DNA from: Gluconobacter japonicus
Lineage (GTDB): Bacteria; Pseudomonadota; Alphaproteobacteria; Acetobacterales; Acetobacteraceae
NCBI RefSeq assembly: GCF_002723975.1
Contig: NZ_BEWO01000014.1
Coordinates: 1 to 64,000, forward strand
Length of the DNA: 64,000 nucleotides
Direction: 5' to 3'
Under the pieces are notes generated by a model. That model had not been told where the DNA came from. It saw only the letters and a list, made by a program, of their open reading frames with translations, and made no database searches. The position numbers and the translations under genes were made by a program. Shown in pieces: positions 27,002 through 35,647 of the stretch; position 1 is the first letter of the stretch; every line of letters starts with the position of its first letter.

Positions 27002-27598
27002 ATGACGGCCATGACGTGGACTCTCGATGGCATGGCTGAACATGAAAGCGTAATCAAGGGAAGTACTTTCCTTGCGCGCGCTGCTCCCGTGCCTGATGAA
27101 ACAGCGGCTCTGGCGTTCTTCAACGACGTTGCGGTGCCGGATGCTACACACAATTGCTGGGCTTTTCGGACCGGACAGCGTTATCGCACGAGCGATGATG
27201 GAGAACCTTCCGGCACGGCAGGACGTCCGATCCTGTCTGCCATTGAGGGGCAGGATTTCGACAACGTGATGATCGTTGTGACGCGTTGGTTCGGGGGGGT
27301 GAAACTTGGGGCGGGGGGACTGGTGCGGGCGTATGGAGGCGCGGCGGCGGCCTGTTTGCGTGAAGCCGCGAAAATAGAGCGGATTGAAACGTTACCTCTG
27401 CGGTTTCATTGTCCTTTTTCGGTCTATGCTCAGGTTGAAGCCAAGTTGCCGGGATGGCGTGCTGAAAAGACCCTTTGCGATTTCGATGCGGAGGGCGCCT
27501 GGCTAACGCTTGCCGTTCCGGTTGAGGATGCAGATACGGTGACGGATTATCTTCGGGACCTGACGCGCGGGCAGATGACCATTAGTCGGTTGGACTAA
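27002..27598 (+). CDS. IMPACT/YigZ family protein
   Basis: 198 residues of the YigZ/IMPACT family. The conserved segment runs from HESVIKGSTFLARAAPV through ATHNCWAFRTG, DDGEPSGTAGRPIL and VTRWFGGVKLGAGGLVRAYGGAA, followed by a shorter C-terminal domain (DUF1949-like, RFHCPFSVYAQVEAKL). The biochemical role is not settled; eukaryotic IMPACT regulates a translation kinase. GAGG precedes the ATG at 27002. It is divergent from hpnN with only 71 bases between starts, so their promoters must overlap. Confidence 0.9.
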   Translation: MTAMTWTLDGMAEHESVIKGSTFLARAAPVPDETAALAFFNDVAVPDATHNCWAFRTGQRYRTSDDGEPSGTAGRPILSAIEGQDFDNVMIVVTRWFGGVKLGAGGLVRAYGGAAAACLREAAKIERIETLPLRFHCPFSVYAQVEAKLPGWRAEKTLCDFDAEGAWLTLAVPVEDADTVTDYLRDLTRGQMTISRLD

Positions 27599-27702
27599 TA
27601 ATAACGATATAAAAAAGTTATAAATAAAATCATACTTTACACAATGTGCAATATGAGGCTCACTCATTGTTCTGGTTCATTTTCGCCGATCCGTGGGTCT
27701 CA

Positions 27703-29397
27703 ATGGTCTTTTCTGTTCCTCGTTACCGTCAGGAAAGGCGTCTTTCTGTCAGCCTGTTCGTTTTGGTCGCAGGGCTTGGGAGTCAGGCACACGCTCAGAC
27801 GGCTATTCTGAAACCCAACCCATTGGAGCAGCCGCCTGCCGATGAGGAATGGATCAAGGTTCCATCAACCGAACGGCCAATCATTCAGGATTATCCTCAT
27901 GCTGGTGTCGTGGGGCAGCCTCGCCGGATCACGGCAAAGCAGAATCGTGCCCCAAACGGTCATCAGGGTCCTTGGGGCGATTTCAACTACGGAAACGGTG
28001 AAGCAGCAGGCTTTGGCCCGGTTGGTCGCTACGGTGCGGCGGCTTGGGCAGAGGACTGGAGTTACCTGCGGGACAAGAGCAAACGCACAGATTTTTTCGA
28101 TCCCCTGAAATTCATCGCGCTGAATAACAGCCGCACCATTTGGCTAACTCTGTCTGGAGAGTCGCGTCTGAGAAACTGGTATGAGGAGGACCCATTTCTA
28201 GGGCGAAGCGGCAAGGCGAAGTCAGGACGTTTTGGTGTCCGTAATCTTTTGGGGGCCGATCTTCATTTAGGTCAGCATGTGCGACTTTTCGGACAACTTA
28301 TCAACGCGGATGCTGGCGGCTGGCGAGGATATGGGTATGGCTCGACCTATCGGAAGAGATTAGATCTGCAACAGGGCTTTATCGAACTAAAAGGTAAAGT
28401 CGCTGGGGCACAAAGCGGATTTATGTTCGGGCGCCAGCAATTTCTCGATGCTCCGTCTTACATGCTTTATAATCGTGAAACGCCGAATGTTCCGCTGTCA
28501 TGGAATGGAGGTCGGTTTTATGCGCTTTGGCCCCGTATTCGTGTAGACGCGTACGATTTTGTCCAGACCAAAACTGATAGCCGTCTGATGTTCCACAATA
28601 CGGAAGATTACGGAACGCGACTTTATGGTGGCAATACCACGATAATTGTTCCGTCCTTTTCGGTTGGCGGGGAAAAGGTGCACTCCTTCCTGGATCTGTT
28701 CTATATCCGCTATCGCTATAGCAGCGGACTATCTGCCGTGCCGACGGCTTCTCGTGTTCTCAAGGGAACATCGTCCCGAGGTAATCTGGGGTTTCGCTGG
28801 TACGGTACATCGGCTTCAGTCGAATATTCGGTAGGCGCGCTTTATCAGAGCGGTACATTTCAGTACGCAGGCACTGAACGGAAAAGCAGTGTGCGGGCCT
28901 GGGCCGTGAATACGATTGTGGGATACCGCCATACGCCATCACCGTTGCACCCTTTTCTGGGGATGCAGGCGGATGTGTATTCCGGTGGGGCAGACGGTCA
29001 GAACGGCACAATTCATACGTATATGGCACCGTTTAATCCACAGACGAACTATCTGGACACGACAACCTATGTTTCGCCATCCAATCTGGTGAGCCTTTCG
29101 CCTGTTGTGAGCATCACGCCATGGAAAGGCTTCGCGTCTCTACGGTTGAAAGCGCCTTTCATGTGGCGGCAAAATGCAAATGGAGCCATCTGGAGTTCGT
29201 CTGGTCCCTACACATTCGCCCGGTCTTATCGGGGAGGGTATGTGGGCGTTGTGCCGCAGGCTTCTCTGATATTACAGCTCAACCATCACCTGACGTGGCA
29301 GGTTTATGGTGCGCGGTTCATGGCGTCGAAAAGTCTGCGGGGAGCGGGCGCACAGAGTGGCAGTTACGCGCAGTCCAATGTGACGTTCAGGTTTTAA
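27703..29397 (+). CDS. Alginate-export-type outer-membrane beta-barrel
   Basis: About 564 residues with a signal peptide (RRLSVSLFVLVAGLGSQAHA-Q). The barrel follows LSGESRLRNWYEEDPFLG, RNLLGADLHLGQHVRLFGQL, and SGFMFGRQQFLDAPSYMLYNRETPNVPLSWNGGRFYALW, all characteristic of the alginate-export domain (AlgE-like) used for anionic-polymer or aromatic-compound porins. It ends in ...QSNVTFRF with the terminal aromatic. Here the family is widespread without an alginate operon, so function as a general or specific uptake channel is as likely as export. GTG 27646 and ATG 27703 are both in frame; the latter starts the signal peptide. Upstream is an AT-rich promoter-like stretch. Confidence 0.85.
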   Translation: MVFSVPRYRQERRLSVSLFVLVAGLGSQAHAQTAILKPNPLEQPPADEEWIKVPSTERPIIQDYPHAGVVGQPRRITAKQNRAPNGHQGPWGDFNYGNGEAAGFGPVGRYGAAAWAEDWSYLRDKSKRTDFFDPLKFIALNNSRTIWLTLSGESRLRNWYEEDPFLGRSGKAKSGRFGVRNLLGADLHLGQHVRLFGQLINADAGGWRGYGYGSTYRKRLDLQQGFIELKGKVAGAQSGFMFGRQQFLDAPSYMLYNRETPNVPLSWNGGRFYALWPRIRVDAYDFVQTKTDSRLMFHNTEDYGTRLYGGNTTIIVPSFSVGGEKVHSFLDLFYIRYRYSSGLSAVPTASRVLKGTSSRGNLGFRWYGTSASVEYSVGALYQSGTFQYAGTERKSSVRAWAVNTIVGYRHTPSPLHPFLGMQADVYSGGADGQNGTIHTYMAPFNPQTNYLDTTTYVSPSNLVSLSPVVSITPWKGFASLRLKAPFMWRQNANGAIWSSSGPYTFARSYRGGYVGVVPQASLILQLNHHLTWQVYGARFMASKSLRGAGAQSGSYAQSNVTFRF

Positions 29398-29404
29398 AAG
29401 AAAA

Positions 29405-31357
29405 TCAGTTCAGAACCGTTTTGGACGTATCTTCTGGAAGAGGACTCACGTCCTCCATAACAGGAGGAAAAATATCTTCCAGCAAGGTCTGAATGGCAGC
29501 ATCCGAAAAGCGTTCGCGTAGCAACTTCCGGGCCGCTGTAACCTGTGCTCTTGCTGCCGCGGGTTTCAGGAATTCTACAGTTTTTTGGGCGAAGTCCTCG
29601 GCTGTCTCAGCAATTGCTTTCCGCCATACAGGATCATTGCTGTCAACCAATCCCTCGGCTGCGATGGGTGTCATAACGATTGGCAGGCCCGCAGACCATG
29701 CTTCCAGAACCTTACCCTTGATGCCTGCGCCGTAGCGGAGAGGGGCGACACAAAGAGAGACATCTTTCAAAGCCTGCTCAAGACACGAAACATGCCCGAC
29801 GATTTCTACGCCCTCCTCCGCCAGCATATGGACGGCATGGGGCATGGCGCTGCCAATCAGACGGCAGACAAGGTCCGGGACGTGCTTTTTCAGCCTAGGG
29901 AGAATGTCCAGCACCAGCCATTTGGCTGCATCCGTATTGGGGGCATGACCAAAATGCGCGACGAATGCGATAATCGGTTTTAGTGTTTTCTGACGAGGCC
30001 GAGGTCTGACAGGGACGATCCAAGGCACGACATGTACATCTGCGGTGGGCACGACCCGCTCCAGCAACTCGGCTTCGACGGGTGAATGCGCCAGAACATG
30101 ATCCGAAATCCAGGCACACATGTTTTCGCGCACTTCGATATGCGTGGCGGCACGGTCAAGTTCCGGTCGATGCTCAACATTGGCCTGTCGGCGCAGACGC
30201 AGTGAGGCCAGATCTGCGATGCTCCAGATTAGCGTGGCTGTTGGGGCAAAGGCGCGTGTCAGGGCTGCGTAGCTCTCGGCGTTGTTCAGCCGATGCAGAT
30301 AAACGATATCCAGTCCTGTCCCGAGGTGCTTGAGAGCTTCTTCCGGTCCAGTGAAGACAGGCGGCATGAGGCAGGTAATCCCCAATGCTGCCAGCCGGGT
30401 CTGATCCTGTTCTGAGGGCGGCTGCCGAGAGGCTATGAAGCTACAGTCATAGCCCAGAGCCTGCGCTGCCCGGATATGAGACAGCAACGCGACAGACCCT
30501 GCATCAAATGTCGGATCAGGGACGCGGTCATCAACGAAAAGAGCACAGGGTGCGACAGGTCTGGCCGTTTCCTGACGACGTGTAGCCCGCTGTTTGAGGC
30601 CTCTCTGTTTGAGGCTGACAATATCAGCCCCGCTTTCACTGCGGAGTGTATCAGCCGTAGATGTCAGAAAAGACAAGGCGTCACTGCGGGCCTGATCCGT
30701 TGTGAGGCTCTGCATCAGTGCGGAGAAATGACGTTTGAAGGAGTCATCCAGAGCTTGGGATCGGGGAATATGGATCGGATCGCCAAACCGTTCCTGACCA
30801 TGGAACAGTTGAATATCGTGGTCCTTGAGTGGGTCCAGTGGAGCACTGAAAACATAGTCAAAGCCGTAGCGTCCTGATCCCAGGCCGGTTTCTCGTAGAT
30901 CCCGCCGAAACTGATTGGCTGGGAAACGGGCGATGGGGTTTCCATCAATGAGGGCTGTCAGCCAGACTGTACGTTCCGTGTTGAGTTCATCACGCACCCA
31001 GCCCGCGATGTGCAACCGATCGGCTTTGTCTACGGATCCCGAAAGAACACTGGGGAGTGGTTCAATATAAAACGGCGATCCGTTGACTGGCCGGTCAAGA
31101 AGGGACTCCAGAATTTCTATCAGGCATCCTTCATGGGGCAGTGGCTCCGGCCATACACATTCGAAAGCGCACTTGCCCTCTCTTGGGAGGCCAGTCAGAT
31201 CGGCACGGAACGTATCTGCGTCGATGTCATCAACAAGCCGCCCGTCCATCAGGATATGAAGACGCACCGGGTGGTCTGTTGCTTCCAGATCGACAACCCA
31301 TCCCGCGACGCGTTCCCGGTCGCAGACATCAATGTAACCGACCAGAGGTTTCGGCAC
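29405..31357 (-). CDS. Glycosyltransferase with duplicated N-terminal module
   Basis: 650 residues. The N terminus has two copies of a module spaced exactly 100 residues apart (Gly7-Tyr-Ile-Asp...RVAGWVVD and Gly107-Ser-Val-Asp...HIAGWVRD, each ending in an 'F.ADL/F.RDL' and a short beta segment). Residues about 265-635 form a GT-B glycosyltransferase: ALFVDDRVPDPTFDAGS, VPWIVPVRPRPR, AFVAHFGHAPNTDAAKWL, and the nucleotide-sugar-binding LRYGAGIKGKVLEAWSAGLPIVMT, as in GT4-like enzymes. The modules may bind the acceptor. It follows the AIDA-repeat/Hint gene by 23 bases on the same strand. Sugar donor and acceptor unknown. Confidence 0.88.
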   Translation of the reverse strand: MPKPLVGYIDVCDRERVAGWVVDLEATDHPVRLHILMDGRLVDDIDADTFRADLTGLPREGKCAFECVWPEPLPHEGCLIEILESLLDRPVNGSPFYIEPLPSVLSGSVDKADRLHIAGWVRDELNTERTVWLTALIDGNPIARFPANQFRRDLRETGLGSGRYGFDYVFSAPLDPLKDHDIQLFHGQERFGDPIHIPRSQALDDSFKRHFSALMQSLTTDQARSDALSFLTSTADTLRSESGADIVSLKQRGLKQRATRRQETARPVAPCALFVDDRVPDPTFDAGSVALLSHIRAAQALGYDCSFIASRQPPSEQDQTRLAALGITCLMPPVFTGPEEALKHLGTGLDIVYLHRLNNAESYAALTRAFAPTATLIWSIADLASLRLRRQANVEHRPELDRAATHIEVRENMCAWISDHVLAHSPVEAELLERVVPTADVHVVPWIVPVRPRPRQKTLKPIIAFVAHFGHAPNTDAAKWLVLDILPRLKKHVPDLVCRLIGSAMPHAVHMLAEEGVEIVGHVSCLEQALKDVSLCVAPLRYGAGIKGKVLEAWSAGLPIVMTPIAAEGLVDSNDPVWRKAIAETAEDFAQKTVEFLKPAAARAQVTAARKLLRERFSDAAIQTLLEDIFPPVMEDVSPLPEDTSKTVLN

Positions 31358-31380
31358 AGTTCCAGCTTATCCTTTGTTTT

Positions 31381-33018
31381 TCAGGCGGCTTTCTCAGAGA
31401 GAGCCTGCTGGGCGTAGTCCTTCAGGCGTTGATGAATGCGGGCCAACTCTTCCCCATCTTCCAGGCGTGGCGCGCAATACTGTGCAGGCACAACGGGGGC
31501 ATCCGGGTAGAGTTCGCTGTATTCGTGAGCGTTGTGAAACATTCCACGTGAACCGTCATCTATAAAACTTTCCGAAGGCGCGCCTTCGGCCAGCAGAATG
31601 TCGTGGGTCTCCAATTCAATATGAATGTAGCTGATCTGATCGGGTTTTTCGATCTGGATGATGGATAGCCCATTGACCAGATGCAGCGCTGGAATGAGGT
31701 AGCCGTCTACGAACATGGCATGCAGGGGGGAAACAGTCAGATCCCGACGCGGAAGAGTGTTTCCTAGAGAGCCCTTTCGGAGCAGGATTGGCAGGACATC
31801 TCTGTTTCCGTAGGCGAAGATTGGATCATAAGCACGTCGTCCAATCCATCGGATCGGGCGAATCTCTCCTGATGCTGTCTGGACCCGTGTTCCGACCTGG
31901 AGGTTTTCAACAGGGATTTCTCCCTCTTCGGTTGCGATCAGCGTTCCCGGACAGTAGCAGGGAGTGCCAAACCCCATTTCGAATGCATTTCCTGAGGCTG
32001 CGCGGGTAAAGTACAGAGGAGAGGTGAAATCTCCCTGAATTTGGACTTCTCGGAGAACGGATCCAGCAGACAGGACATCCAGAATCGCTGTGCCTGAGGT
32101 TTCACTGCTTTTCGAAACAATAGCGGCGCTTATGGTGTTGTTAGAGTTATCGATCCCAGCAAAAATAAAGGCTGCACCACTTTGGACGGAAATTGGATCT
32201 GTTATTGTGGTGCCAGTAGAGAGTTCAATGACGCCTCCGCTACTGACGGAGATCTCTGAAAGTGTGCTGCCCGTTTCTGCCAAAAGCAGACCACCACTTG
32301 AAATGACAACATGACTGGCCACTCCTGTAACGTCTAGAAGGCCGTCCGAAAGAATAGTCACGTCGAGTGTCGTGCCCGTGACAAATTGTGCGCCCTGAAT
32401 ATGAACCGGTGTTGCAGTTAAATTTTCGTAAAAAGAACTTTTCAGGTCGAAGTCTTCTGTTGTTCCGCTGAGGGTTGTATCTTTTGCTATTCCTCCATCT
32501 TTAATAATAGATACCCCGCCACTCTGAACATGAGTACCGCTTGCCAAACCTCCACTCTCAACAGTTTGAAGTGCTGAGACAGTTTCCAGAAAATATTGTG
32601 CGCCTGTCCCAGGTGTAAATGTTGTTGCATCACCTGTTAGTGTGGTATTAAATACTTTTCCACCATTTTTCACTATTTGAAAAGAAAGAGCCTCATTCGG
32701 ATTTATAAATCCGTAGTAAGTATAAAATTCTGATTTAAGATCTGTATTAAACGCCTCGCCACCAGATTGTATAATTTGTGTTCCAGAAATTTTATACCAA
32801 TCGTCGTTACCGAAAGCTAACTGGTGTTCTCCAGTAACGAGTGTATTTATGGCAGTTCCGCCTACATACTGAGTAATACCAGAGGCGGTGATGCCAGAGA
32901 GTGTCGTCCCAGCAGGAATTTCAGTTGGGTTGGTATCGCTTCCCGAGCTTTGGAGAGTGCCGCCCGCGAAGACCGTAAGGCTATTAATAGTAGTGGAATC
33001 ATTAGAAGATATCGACAT
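31381..33018 (-). CDS. AIDA-type repeat protein with C-terminal Hint domain
   Basis: 545 residues. Residues about 10-330 are strand-loop-strand repeats of the AIDA/autotransporter-passenger type (TVESGGLASGTHVQSGGV, IKDGGIAKDTTLSG and kin), rich in Gly, Ser and Thr. From residue 354 a Hedgehog/intein (Hint_2) domain begins: CYCPGTLIA with the nucleophile Cys354, then RVQTASGEIRPIRWIGRRAY and the block-B TVSPLHAMFVDG with His433. Hint domains carry out self-splicing or self-cleavage; in bacterial surface proteins the result is not settled. There is no Sec signal at the N terminus, so export would need another route. It is AT-richer in its 5' half. Confidence 0.88.
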   Translation of the reverse strand: MSISSNDSTTINSLTVFAGGTLQSSGSDTNPTEIPAGTTLSGITASGITQYVGGTAINTLVTGEHQLAFGNDDWYKISGTQIIQSGGEAFNTDLKSEFYTYYGFINPNEALSFQIVKNGGKVFNTTLTGDATTFTPGTGAQYFLETVSALQTVESGGLASGTHVQSGGVSIIKDGGIAKDTTLSGTTEDFDLKSSFYENLTATPVHIQGAQFVTGTTLDVTILSDGLLDVTGVASHVVISSGGLLLAETGSTLSEISVSSGGVIELSTGTTITDPISVQSGAAFIFAGIDNSNNTISAAIVSKSSETSGTAILDVLSAGSVLREVQIQGDFTSPLYFTRAASGNAFEMGFGTPCYCPGTLIATEEGEIPVENLQVGTRVQTASGEIRPIRWIGRRAYDPIFAYGNRDVLPILLRKGSLGNTLPRRDLTVSPLHAMFVDGYLIPALHLVNGLSIIQIEKPDQISYIHIELETHDILLAEGAPSESFIDDGSRGMFHNAHEYSELYPDAPVVPAQYCAPRLEDGEELARIHQRLKDYAQQALSEKAA

Positions 33019-33170
33019 GAGAATTCCTTGTTGTGTGAGAAGGAACAGTCGACAGGTCAGCTTCGGAATTGCTGCATGCCAGAAGATAAGTGTCTTCCGG
33101 ATTGTTAAATCATAATTATCTTTGTTTAGTTCGGTAATAATTCGTTAAATTTAGAAAATTTTACGTTTGT

Positions 33171-34580
33171 TTATTGGGAACTTTTCTTGTCTTCTGTCAG
33201 CATTTCTACAAGGTCAGTCAGGTGACCGATTTCATGTAGTCGAAGGCCTGTAGGCGGTTTCACGCGTGCGGAGGCGGTCGATACTCGCCTTGGAAGAATC
33301 GCTTCGCCAAAACCAAGTTTGGCTACTTCTTTCAGTCTCAAATCAGCCTGGCTGACCTGTCGGATCTCGCCAGAGAGTCCGACCTCACCAAAATAAGCTG
33401 CTGTCGATGAGGTCGGTTGCCCAGTTGCGGCGGAAATCAGCGCAGCGGCAACAGCCATATCCGCTGCGGGTTCATTGACGCGCAGGCCACCTGCAACATT
33501 CAGGTGAACATCCATGTTGGCTAACTTCAGGCCGCATCGTGCATCCAGAACGGCCAGAAGCATATTGAGCCGGGGTGTGTCCCATCCCACGACGGCACGG
33601 CGAGGAGCGCCATCACCGGCTTTGGGAGACAGCAGCGCCTGAACTTCCAGAAGAACCGGCCGTGTCCCTTCCAGTCCGGCAAAAACGGCAGAGCCAGCGA
33701 TATTGCCCCGTCGCTCTGCAAGAAACAGGGCAGAAGGATTGGGAACCTGCGTCAGGCCGGTGTCCGTCATGGCGAAGACGCCGATTTCGTCCGTTGCGCC
33801 AAAACGGTTCTTGGCGGCACGCAGGATACGGAACTGATGCCCACGGTCGCCTTCGAAATACATGACCGCATCAACCATGTGTTCCAGAACGCGCGGGCCA
33901 GCGAGAGACCCTTCCTTCGTGACATGTCCGATCAGGATCAGAGCAAAACCAAGTGTCTTTGCAAGCCGGATCAGTTCAAAGGCGCTCGCGCGAACTTGCG
34001 CGACAGAGCCGGGTGAACTCTCCACGCTCTCAAGCCACATGGTCTGGATGGAATCGATGACGACGACCGTGTGAGAGCGATCGTTTTCCAGTGACCCTAC
34101 AATATCCCCAACATTGATGGAGGCTGCGAGATCCAGTGAGTCCAACGTTTTACTATCTTTGGCCAGCTCCAGTCTTTGCGCGCGAATGCGGATCTGATCC
34201 ACGGATTCTTCGCCCGAGACATACAGAACCTTGTGGCCGCTTCGGGCTAGGGCGCAGGTTGTCTGGAGCATCAAGGTGGATTTGCCGATCCCCGGATCAC
34301 CACCGACCAGAACGACGGACGCTGGCACAAGGCCACCACCAAGAACACGATCCAGCTCTGCAATGCTTGTCGTAATGCGCGGCGGAGGCTTGGCCTCCCC
34401 GTCGAGCCTGACTGTCTGAAGTCGGCCGGAACTCAGTTTTCCGGTTTTGCGCGCGGTTGGTTCAGTGGCCTCTTCAACCAGCGTGTTCCATTCCCCGCAG
34501 GCTTCGCACTTCCCGGCCCACTTGGAGTAAACAGCTCCGCAGGACTGGCAGACAAAACGTGCTGTAGGTTTCTTGGCCAA
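33171..34580 (-). CDS. radA: RadA (Sms), DNA repair branch-migration ATPase
   Basis: 469 residues with all RadA landmarks: the N-terminal four-Cys zinc motif FVCQSCGAVYSKWAGKCEACG, Walker A VGGDPGIGKST, Walker B VVVIDSIQTMW, the family signature AAKNRFGATDEIGVF, and a Lon-protease-like C-terminal domain (LNVAGGLRVNEPAADMAVAAALISA). RadA promotes branch migration of RecA-made recombination intermediates. It lies on the minus strand with the Hint gene 153 bases downstream and the transporter genes upstream. Confidence 0.96.
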   Translation of the reverse strand: MAKKPTARFVCQSCGAVYSKWAGKCEACGEWNTLVEEATEPTARKTGKLSSGRLQTVRLDGEAKPPPRITTSIAELDRVLGGGLVPASVVLVGGDPGIGKSTLMLQTTCALARSGHKVLYVSGEESVDQIRIRAQRLELAKDSKTLDSLDLAASINVGDIVGSLENDRSHTVVVIDSIQTMWLESVESSPGSVAQVRASAFELIRLAKTLGFALILIGHVTKEGSLAGPRVLEHMVDAVMYFEGDRGHQFRILRAAKNRFGATDEIGVFAMTDTGLTQVPNPSALFLAERRGNIAGSAVFAGLEGTRPVLLEVQALLSPKAGDGAPRRAVVGWDTPRLNMLLAVLDARCGLKLANMDVHLNVAGGLRVNEPAADMAVAAALISAATGQPTSSTAAYFGEVGLSGEIRQVSQADLRLKEVAKLGFGEAILPRRVSTASARVKPPTGLRLHEIGHLTDLVEMLTEDKKSSQ

Positions 34581-34658
34581 GGGATGTCTCGCTGGATGGG
34601 GGCGGGATGCCTTCCCGATATAGGGAGTGTTCCCGTTATGATCCAGTCAGCGGGGGCG

Positions 34659-34862
34659 TTAATCGTCCGAGCGGATGATGAGTCTTGCCATGATCCGGGC
34701 TGCCGTGACGATCAGCAGCAGCATCAGCGCTTGGATGAGCAGGTTCTGGGTCTTGGGCGGATGCATGAACAGGATGAACAGCATCGGCAGCGCGATAAGA
34801 TAGGTCAGACCAAGGCGCTGCCAGACTTTTTTGGAAATCGGTGGACGGCGGAACGTGTTCAC
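34659..34862 (-). CDS. Small two-helix membrane protein coupled to MlaF
   Basis: 67 residues: a basic N terminus (RRPPISKKVWQRLG), TM helix YLIALPMLFILFM, a short loop HPPKTQN, and TM helix ALMLLLIVTAARIMARLII. It starts with GTG at 34862 whose GTGA overlaps the MlaF stop by four bases, strong support for a real, cotranslated gene. No family is recognised. Position suggests a partner of the transporter, in the slot where an MlaD-type substrate-binding protein would be expected. Confidence 0.7.
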   Translation of the reverse strand: MNTFRRPPISKKVWQRLGLTYLIALPMLFILFMHPPKTQNLLIQALMLLLIVTAARIMARLIIRSDD

Positions 34863-35647
34863 TTGCGCAGTTCCATGGTGATTGGCCCTTCGCGGCGGCC
34901 GTGGGTGAACTGATCCACCATGGCATTGCCAGAGTGCATCAGGTCCGCTGCCAGTCCCTGCCAGACCAGCTTGCCGTGATAGAGCATGGCCGCCTTGTTT
35001 CCGATGCGCTGGGCGGAGGCCATGTCATGCGTAATGGCAATGGCTGTCGAGCCGAGCTTCTGCACGCAATCCACGATCAGGCCATCAATGACGGCCCCCA
35101 TAATGGGATCAAGACCGGTCGTTGGTTCGTCAAAGAACAGAATATTCGGCTGGCCGGCGATGGCGCGCGCCAGCCCAACACGCTTTTGCATGCCCCCGGA
35201 AAGTTCGGACGGGCTGAGTTGGCCGACAGACGGGTCGAGACCCACCTGCTGAAGGATGCCTCCTGCCAGTTCACGTGCCTTGGCGCGGGACGGGACTGGG
35301 CCATCACGATCGGAATGCTTGGCGCGCAAACCAAAGGCGATGTTGTCGGCCACGCTCATGCTGTCGAAGAGGGCGGCATTCTGGAACAGCATGCCGATCT
35401 GTCGGCGAATGGCTTCCTGTCGGCTGCGAGACGCAGTGAGGATGTTTTCGCCATCGATCTCGATCGTGCCGGCATCCGGTTGGATCAGGCCAAGAATGCA
35501 GCGCAGAAGGACGGATTTTCCGGAACCTGAGCCTCCAATGATGACCATCGAGGTGCCGGTTTCGACGTCGAGGTCGATCCCATCAAGCACGACCTTGGAG
35601 CCGAAAGCCTTCGAGAGGCCGCGGATGCGGATTTTTGGTGTGCTCAT
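34859..35647 (-). CDS. ABC transporter ATPase, MlaF-like lipid transport
   Basis: 262 residues with a complete ABC ATPase set: Walker A IIGGSGSGKSVLLRC, Q-loop LFQNAALFDSMSV, signature LSGGMQKRVGLARAI, Walker B ILFFDEPTTGLDPI and the switch His in ITHDMASA. The phrase SGGMQKRVGLARA and the 'QNAALFDSMSV' Q-loop are typical of MlaF and the MCE-type phospholipid importers. It overlaps MlaE at 35644-35647 in an ATGA. The system maintains outer-membrane lipid asymmetry; the periplasmic MlaD/B/C partners are not in this window. Confidence 0.88.
   Translation of the reverse strand: MSTPKIRIRGLSKAFGSKVVLDGIDLDVETGTSMVIIGGSGSGKSVLLRCILGLIQPDAGTIEIDGENILTASRSRQEAIRRQIGMLFQNAALFDSMSVADNIAFGLRAKHSDRDGPVPSRAKARELAGGILQQVGLDPSVGQLSPSELSGGMQKRVGLARAIAGQPNILFFDEPTTGLDPIMGAVIDGLIVDCVQKLGSTAIAITHDMASAQRIGNKAAMLYHGKLVWQGLAADLMHSGNAMVDQFTHGRREGPITMELRK

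Noticed and set aside
29405-31357. Fusion or frameshift in the glycosyltransferase
   Set aside because: The frame is continuous and both halves look conserved; the N-terminal part is a duplicated module, not a broken gene.
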